DNA of 64,000 nt from Riptortus pedestris (taxonomy: Eukaryota > Arthropoda > Insecta > Hemiptera > Alydidae): NCBI GenBank assembly GCA_019009955.1, contig CM032228.1, positions 233,501 to 297,500 of the forward strand, given 5' to 3'. The position numbers were made by a program, and so were the translations under genes. The notes below the pieces were generated by a model. The model ran no database searches and had not been told where the DNA came from. It saw nothing but the letters and a program-made list of their open reading frames with translations. This document shows, piece by piece, positions 59,249 to 64,000 of this stretch (the first letter of the stretch is position 1; each line of letters begins with the position of its first letter).

Positions 59249-59692
59249 TTATTTATACTTCTTCATAATATACTCTGTAACATTTTGATAGTAACTTATA
59301 ACTTCCCAATCCACTTTCTCCAAGAACTCGTCAATAAAAGCGTCTGTGAGATTAAGTCTGCTTATTTCAGACAATCCGTTGTCATGATAACTTAGTAAAA
59401 TATCTTTAAGGTCATCAAGAGCATTTTGGAGAAATATTATATAATTATAATACATGTTCTCCTTTCCTAAGGAAGTAACAAGTTCCTTTGGTGGTGGGAG
59501 ATTACCATATGAGTCAAAGTAGTACTTGGTGTTACCATTCTTAAAGTAGGCTGTCCAATGAGTACCACACTCCACATCCTTAGGCTTCAAAGGTAGCTCA
59601 TCTCTCATAAAAACGCCCTTAAAATGCTTTATCTTTAACTGTTTCGTGAAACAGACGTCCATCGTGATGGGTAAGATGTCAAAATTGGTCAA
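59249..59692 (-). pseudogene. Polinton/Maverick C5-type cysteine protease, degenerate
   Basis: 147 codons. FKGVFMRDELP, then CGTHWTAYFKNGNTKYYFDSY and LPPPKEL are characteristic of the adenovirus-like (C5) protease of Polintons: the histidine in THW and the aspartate in FDS are catalytic in the family. After YNYIIFLQ the usual segment with the nucleophilic cysteine (CG.LCL) is replaced by unrelated sequence. The stretch before GTHW is shorter than usual. It matures capsid proteins in intact elements; here the nucleophile is missing, so it is probably dead. Next to it, on the same strand, is another virion gene. Confidence 0.75.
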
Positions 59693-59712
59693 TGGTTCTG
59701 GCTTGAAAAAAT

Positions 59713-60174
59713 TTACTTTTTTTTCGTATTTTTGTTTGGAGCCCGCGAACCTTTTTTAGATGTATTTAAGCCAGAGCCCAGTTTAGCTTTGGCAATCTTC
59801 TCTTCTTCCAAGTTGTGCCTCTTCGTCTCTTCAAGTTGTGCTGCTTTATCCTTGGCATCGATGACTGACGTAGCGACCGCAGCACCCCCCCCCCCCAGCA
59901 AAGCTCCTAATGCTCCCAGCCCTGCAAATACTAATGGTAAGAAGCCTCCAGATTTGAAGTTCTCGTTCAGCTGCTTATATGTCAACCTAACCCTTGCACT
60001 TTTACCATCTTTACCATTCTTCTCGATCTTGTTGATCTGCGTCTGCGTTAGTTTAATAGGTTCACTCCCTTTCTTGACTTGTATGGTTACTTCTGATTTC
60101 TTTTTGAAAGCAGTTTTAATTTTGTCCGCTTGTGAGGGACTAATTTTAATTTGATATGTTTGATACTCTGTCAT
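59713..60174 (-). CDS. Polinton small virion protein (GGF motif, hydrophobic segment)
   Basis: 153 codons, open from ATG at 60,174. N-terminal part (YQTYQIKISPSQADKIKTAF and LTQTQINKIEK), then SGGFLPLVFAGLGALGALLG, a glycine-rich hydrophobic segment, and a charged C-terminus with KRHNLEEEKIAKAK. This layout is common for a small Polinton ORF lying near the protease gene, thought to be a minor virion or membrane-active protein; its role is inferred. The poly-G codons lie in a 12-base homopolymer (about 59,886-59,897), a hot spot for frameshift. It lies 21 bp upstream of the protease ORF. Confidence 0.65.
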   Translation of the reverse strand: MTEYQTYQIKISPSQADKIKTAFKKKSEVTIQVKKGSEPIKLTQTQINKIEKNGKDGKSARVRLTYKQLNENFKSGGFLPLVFAGLGALGALLGGGGAAVATSVIDAKDKAAQLEETKRHNLEEEKIAKAKLGSGLNTSKKGSRAPNKNTKKK

Positions 60175-60220
60175 TTATTAATTGTGAAAAAATAAATAAA
60201 ATATTTCAGTAAATAAAGCA
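60175..60220. promoter_or_regulatory. Divergent intergenic region
   Basis: 46 bp AT-rich gap between the divergent starts at 60,174 (minus) and 60,221 (plus). A shared promoter is possible; no TATA-type element can be assigned with confidence. Confidence 0.3.
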
Positions 60221-60523
60221 ATGGAGTGTAAAAGTACTGAGCATTTAAATAAACTTTTGGAGCAATTAAGCTCTGAAATTATTGACGAAATTTTAAAAAG
60301 TATTAGGGTAGCCCCAAATGAGAAGTGCTGCATTCTTTTGCCTGAGCCCAAAAACACACAGGAAGCTGAAGCTATGGAAGCGTTTCGTAGGACTTTAGAT
60401 GAATTGGATGAAGTTTGTGGGAATCCGACTACATTTCCAAATTATTTCCTTTCCTCCGTGACTAATTCTTCTTATCAATTTTTAATGGTTTTTGAACCAT
60501 TTCACTCATCATTATCTTGTTAA
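60221..60523 (+). CDS. Hypothetical small protein in the Polinton remnant
   Basis: 100 codons, not recognised. The N-terminal 70 residues are helical and acidic (LEQLSSEIIDEILKS, AEAMEAFRRTLDEL). The last part overlaps an opposite-strand ORF and may be accidental. Position just opposite the small virion protein suggests it belongs to the Polinton. Confidence 0.4.
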   Translation: MECKSTEHLNKLLEQLSSEIIDEILKSIRVAPNEKCCILLPEPKNTQEAEAMEAFRRTLDELDEVCGNPTTFPNYFLSSVTNSSYQFLMVFEPFHSSLSC

Positions 60524-60695
60524 TCCTGTAGTCGTTGGCATTAAAGTCTGGCATGTCCAATTTAGGATATAAACTTTCTTGGAAAGTTTTATAAAAGACC
60601 GAGTCTTCGATACTACGGCCGCCTTGCTGCCTACCGTAGCTCAACTTCGTCGAGCATAGCAGGGGCTGAAGGTTTTGAATCCTCTCCGTTCCCAA
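60462..60695 (-). CDS. Hypothetical ORF fragment in the Polinton remnant
   Basis: 77 codons on the minus strand, not assigned. Contains GGRSIEDSVFYKTF and MPDFNANDYRINKIM. Overlaps the plus-strand ORF ending at 60,523. Possibly the remains of another Polinton virion gene. Confidence 0.35.
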   Translation of the reverse strand: MGTERIQNLQPLLCSTKLSYGRQQGGRSIEDSVFYKTFQESLYPKLDMPDFNANDYRINKIMMSEMVQKPLKIDKKN

Positions 60696-60782
60696 TTTTT
60701 TGTTCGTTCTTTCCTGATCACTTTATTATAACATTTATTTTAAAACTTTTCATATAATAGAGGGTTTTATAACAATTTTTAA

Positions 60783-61868
60783 ATGGATTATACACTTTTT
60801 CCCTTCAAACAGCACGGAACTAAACCTAAATCGCGAGAACCAGAATATAGAGTTCTTAATCGATGTGGGGGACAATTTCGTTGCTTCAAAATTCCAATAT
60901 TTTATTGGAGGTACCTTAGAGCATCAACTGACTCAGCTCACCCTTACGGCCCGAATACTGATGTTAAATTGGTGTATAATTTTATCCCTCACCTTTTCCA
61001 AAAGATTGAAGTAGAGAAACACAACAAAATAATTGATTACATTGACTATCCTGGAATCTTGAGCACTGTAAAAGGGACTTTAAGTAACTTTAATGACGAA
61101 GCTCTAGAAAAGCCAATGGTGGTTTCGAATCTCACGTCAAACACGGCAAGTTCTTCGGCAAACCGAATTAGGTTTGGGTTTTTCGAAGACGTGCGACTTT
61201 CAATTTATAAAGGAGGCTTCTTAATGACCTTTCTGCGGGCAAGTGACAACGATGCTATATTTAGGATGAAGAGTGATGTTTTTGTAGTTAAAATAACGAT
61301 TACAAACTTCATAATCAGAGTCCCGATCATCGAGTTCAGCGCTCCAACAAAAATTGTACTAGTTAATGAGTTAACCAAATTTGGATCCCAACCATTCAAC
61401 TTTCGCAAGTGGGAGTGCATAGAGAAGAGAAGCCTTAGCGGAACCACTTTCTCATTTGATATAACCAATATAACCGACCAACTAAAGGATACTTAAAAAT
61501 TTGACCATGCAAACGTCAGAGTTAAAATCAATGACACATTCTACCCCGAAGAGTTACTCAATTTGGACATTTATGGAGGTAATTATGCCATAATGTATGA
61601 AATGTATCAGAACTTTAAAAGGACATATAACTCCAAGTCTGAAATTGTTTACTACTCACCCTCTGATTTTATCCAGAACAGACGTTAATGTATGTCTTTA
61701 ACGTTAGTAAAGGCCCTAAAAATATATCACAAAGTAGAAATAATGTTATCATTAACTTTGACTCCGCCTGCTCCGAATACGACACTCTACATCGTGATTC
61801 TTTCAATACAGTCTTTGGTATACGATATCGTGAGAAACAATGTGGAAGAAGTTAAAGCAAGTCTTTGA
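60783..61868 (+). pseudogene. Polinton major capsid protein (double jelly-roll type), broken
   Basis: Starts at ATG 60,783 (MDYTLFPFKQHG). Features typical of the Polinton capsid family: REPEYRVLN, FKIPIFYW, SAHPYGPNTDVKLV, KHNKIIDYIDYPGILSTVKG, IYKGGFLMTFLRA, RVPIIEFSAPTKI and FSFDITNI. An in-frame TAA at 61,494 interrupts it; the same frame continues with FDHANVRVKI and FYPEELLNLDIYGGNYAIMY to 61,686. After a frame change KGPKNISQSRNNVIINFDSA follows, and a further change gives TLYIVILS, a plausible last strand, ending at about 61,868. Forms the icosahedral shell in relatives. One stop and two shifts make this copy inactive. Confidence 0.78.
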
Positions 61869-61887
61869 CCGAAGAAAACCATAAACA

Positions 61888-61918
61888 TTTTTTAATGCTT
61901 CCATCAAGCATTAAAAAA
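61888..61918. terminator. 13 bp stem-loop between convergent Polinton genes
   Basis: Perfect inverted repeat TTTTTTAATGCTT (61,888-61,900) and AAGCATTAAAAAA (61,906-61,918) with loop CCATC. It lies 20 bp after the capsid gene and directly abuts the stop codon of the minus-strand ORF. Its position suggests a role in 3' end formation, by inference only. Confidence 0.5.
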
Positions 61919-62115
61919 TTAAAAGAAAATTGAATCATTCTCCAAATCCAATCCCATTCCTAGGTGCCTCTTGGCCTTCATAATATTAGTTGTAACGTAT
62001 GCAGCAACCTTCTCACCCAAGTCAGCATCTTTTGATTTGATTCTATCCCATGCTGCATGCTCCAGGACTTTGTCTGCTTTGTGTCGTTCCTTCACAGTTG
62101 TATGAGTTCTATTTT
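61919..62115 (-). pseudogene. C-terminal fragment of a Polinton virion protein
   Basis: Minus-strand frame ending in TAA at 61,919-61,921, about 60 codons, too short on its own to be a gene: ADKVLEHAAWDRIKSKDADL, GEKVAAYVTTNIMKAKRHLG and MGLDLEN. This tail resembles proteins in arthropod Polintons and in parvovirus-like coat proteins that carry a phospholipase domain upstream; that domain is not present here. Truncated near 62,115 where LINE sequence begins. The assignment is by remembered similarity and needs a search. Confidence 0.45.
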
Positions 62116-62523
62116 AAGGGGGAGTTGTTGAGGGGGTAAATAGAACTAAGGTTGTGGGTGACCCGGTATCACCACCGGGTGGGTGGTGAGGATAGGAGAA
62201 AACGAAAGAAGAGAGGATAGGGATAGTAGGATAGGAGGTAAGAAAGAAGAGAAGAAAGACTTATAGATAAAAAAATAAACCTAACTTAACACTAGGACCA
62301 CCGCATGCCGGTCAAAGGCCCAAAGCGCGGTCGCTGTAAGCGAAGGAAGTGAAGGAAGACGCCGAGTTTAAAAAATCTAAACTAAACTAAACAACTAATC
62401 CTAAATATATAATAAAATAAAGGTAAAATATAACTAAATATCCTAAACTAACCTAAACTAAACTAAACGGCCATATGATGGTTGTAAGTTAGTGCTCCCG
62501 TGCCCGAGCAGTGTCGTAAGGAT
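62116..62523 (-). mobile_element. 3' UTR and tail of the second jockey-like LINE
   Basis: Follows the ORF2 stop on the minus strand. Contains TTTAG-type tail repeats near 62,376-62,394 and 62,440-62,466 (plus strand CTAAACTAAACTAAAC), like the tail of the first LINE. No ORF. The exact end is uncertain. Confidence 0.6.
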
Positions 62524-64000
62524 TCAACAGTCGGTAACGTCGACAAGGGGTTCGAAGTCTTCGACCGCCTTCCGCCAACGTACCGGCTGAGGAGGGGGTT
62601 GGAGGGAAGAATATAGGGGATTGTCCATATATTGGAGGGAGTCATAGAGTTTCATATGTCGGCGAGAGATGGTTTGGGAAATTGGTTCGAGGTCTAGGGT
62701 GGGATGGATTATTCGGTTGGGGGCTCGTTGGAGGGAGGTATGCCGGACAATCTTACGGACGAGTCCGTTCTGGAAGGATTGGAGGTCGGATAGGGAGGTT
62801 TTGGTAAGGTATCTGAGGACAGGGGAACCATATAGGATGCATGGTTGGATCACGCCTTTCAGTATCAAAAGTTTAAGACGGAAGCTGAGGACGGGAGAGG
62901 TGAGAAGGTAGTTGAAGGATCGGTATTTATGTTTGACGGATTTGATGGTGTTCAGGATATGGGTGGAAAAGGTGAGGTGTCTATCTAGGTGGACTCCTAG
63001 GTAGCAGATGGAGCGGGAGATGGGGAGGGTTTCTTTATCAAGTTGAAAGGATTCGGGGATGGTGGTGTTTTGTTTGTGGCACGTGAAAACCAGGGCATCT
63101 GTCTTCCTGGGATTCAAGCGGATGTTGATTTTCTTCAAATCATCGGATACCGTTTGACAGGCTGTTTCAGCCAAACGGAGGGCGAGGGTAGGATTTAGGG
63201 AGGTGCTAACTATTGCCACGTCATCTGCGTATGCTACTACCTCAGTGTTGTGAAACCGTTGACTGACCACCTGGGTGGTGTACGGTTTGAACAAGGAAGG
63301 AGAGAGGGGAGAGCCCTGAGGCACTCCCACTCGGAGAGGGTAGGAGGGGGATAAGGATTCGCCGACCCTCACTTGAAAGGTTCGGCCGTGTAGGAAGGAG
63401 CGTAGCATGGCGAGGAGTTAGCTGGGGCAGCCATGCTTACTGAGGGTGTTTAGGAGCTGAGTGTGGTCAACGGAATCAAAAGCCTGAGTGCAGTCAATAG
63501 AAATCATGGCCGTGACGACGTTTCTGCTGATGTTGGAGCAAGTATTGGTGTGGATTCGGGCAAGGGAGTGAAGGGAACAATGCTGGGACCGGAAACCAGA
63601 CTGCTCGTTTGTGATGAGGGATGCCTTCTCGCTGAAATCCACAAACAAAATACTGGAGGATGACTCGCTCCAGTATCTTGGAGATATGAGGGAGAAGGCT
63701 TATGGGGCGGTAGTGGTCGGGATCGGTACCGGACTTATTAGGTTTGCGGTGAGGCACGATTATGGCGTGCTTCCACATGGAGGGGAAATATCGGAGGCAG
63801 GAATTAAGGAGATGGTTGAGATAGGAGAGAGAGCGGCGTGGAAGCTGACGCAGCAGCACGTACTGACCCTGTCCGCACCAGGGGATTTACCGCCTTTGGT
63901 GCGGCGCAAGATGGCAGTGAGCTGCCTCGGGGAGGAGAACATGAAGTTTCCTTCATCCTCCACCCGGGGCGCCTCGACGGTTTTACGCAACCTGGTCTGA
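62524..64000 (-). pseudogene. Jockey-like LINE ORF2 (RT), second copy, cut by window edge
   Basis: Minus-strand RT clearly related to the first copy but diverged. From the window edge: EGNFMFSSPRQLTAILRR, RTKGGKSPGADRV; a frame change near 63,865; LPRRSLSYLNHLLNSCLR and YRPISLLPHISKILE; another change near 63,650; SIDCTQAFDSVDHTQ; an in-frame TAA at 63,418-63,420 where the other copy has a glutamine codon; then GVPQGSPLSPSLF, the active site YADD, CYLGVHLDRHLTF, and the C-terminus at 62,524. Two frameshifts and one nonsense codon, so inactive. Endonuclease and ORF1 lie beyond 64,000, if present. Confidence 0.88.

Noticed and set aside
61205..61468. Minus-strand ORF inside the Polinton capsid gene
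   Set aside because: Shadow of the capsid reading frame.

Overview
The window is a gene-poor, AT-rich stretch of nuclear DNA from an arthropod, most likely an insect. The support is eukaryotic: Helitrons with CTAG 3' ends, LTR elements with tRNA-Leu-type primer sites, an errantivirus-type env gene, jockey- and R1-type LINEs, a Polinton/Maverick fragment, tRNA-derived SINEs and long satellites. No host gene, ribosomal RNA or intact cellular tRNA could be recognised. I cannot name the species.

Layout. 1-8,700: a 1.1 kb repeat that recurs inverted near 31-32 kb, several non-autonomous Helitrons separated by (TA)n tracts, a broken R1-like LINE, dispersed repeats and two SINE copies. 9,295-16,350: a satellite of 51 units of exactly 138 bp. 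16,380-31,100: a chain of Helitrons in alternating orientation joined through (TA)n tracts. One of them was split by an errantivirus-like endogenous retrovirus on the minus strand (21,198-25,999; TSD TTAG), which keeps decayed gag, protease, the tail of pol and env. 31,100-38,300: the inverted 1.1 kb repeat, dispersed repeats, a 5'-truncated Tc1/mariner-type transposase gene fused to a Penelope-like RT scrap, and an R1-like LINE inserted in a Helitron. 38,319-41,782: an LTR element with one open 700-codon gag-protease ORF (SAP domain, two zinc knuckles, protease) but no reverse transcriptase. 43,453-49,354: a second satellite with exactly 37 units in two length classes (157 and 164 bp). 49,735-50,458: a solo LTR of the same family carrying an expanded (CT)n tract. 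52,688-54,180: 95 bp and 105 bp minisatellites. 55,205-58,715 and 62,116-64,000: two diverged jockey-like LINEs on the minus strand. Between them (59,249-62,115) lies a decayed Polinton: C5 protease, a small virion protein, the major capsid protein and a further virion-protein tail.

How the parts relate. The window is a nest of insertions. Helitrons form the oldest visible layer and sit at (TA)n tracts. LTR elements, LINEs and satellites interrupt them, so relative ages can be read from what splits what. Two unrelated LTR elements have lost the same block (RT, RNase H, integrase core) and kept gag, protease and the pol tail. No clearly new biochemical system is visible. The items most worth a second look are the open RT-less SAP-Gag element, the two indel-free satellites, the circularly permuted inverted repeat pair and the Polinton remnant.
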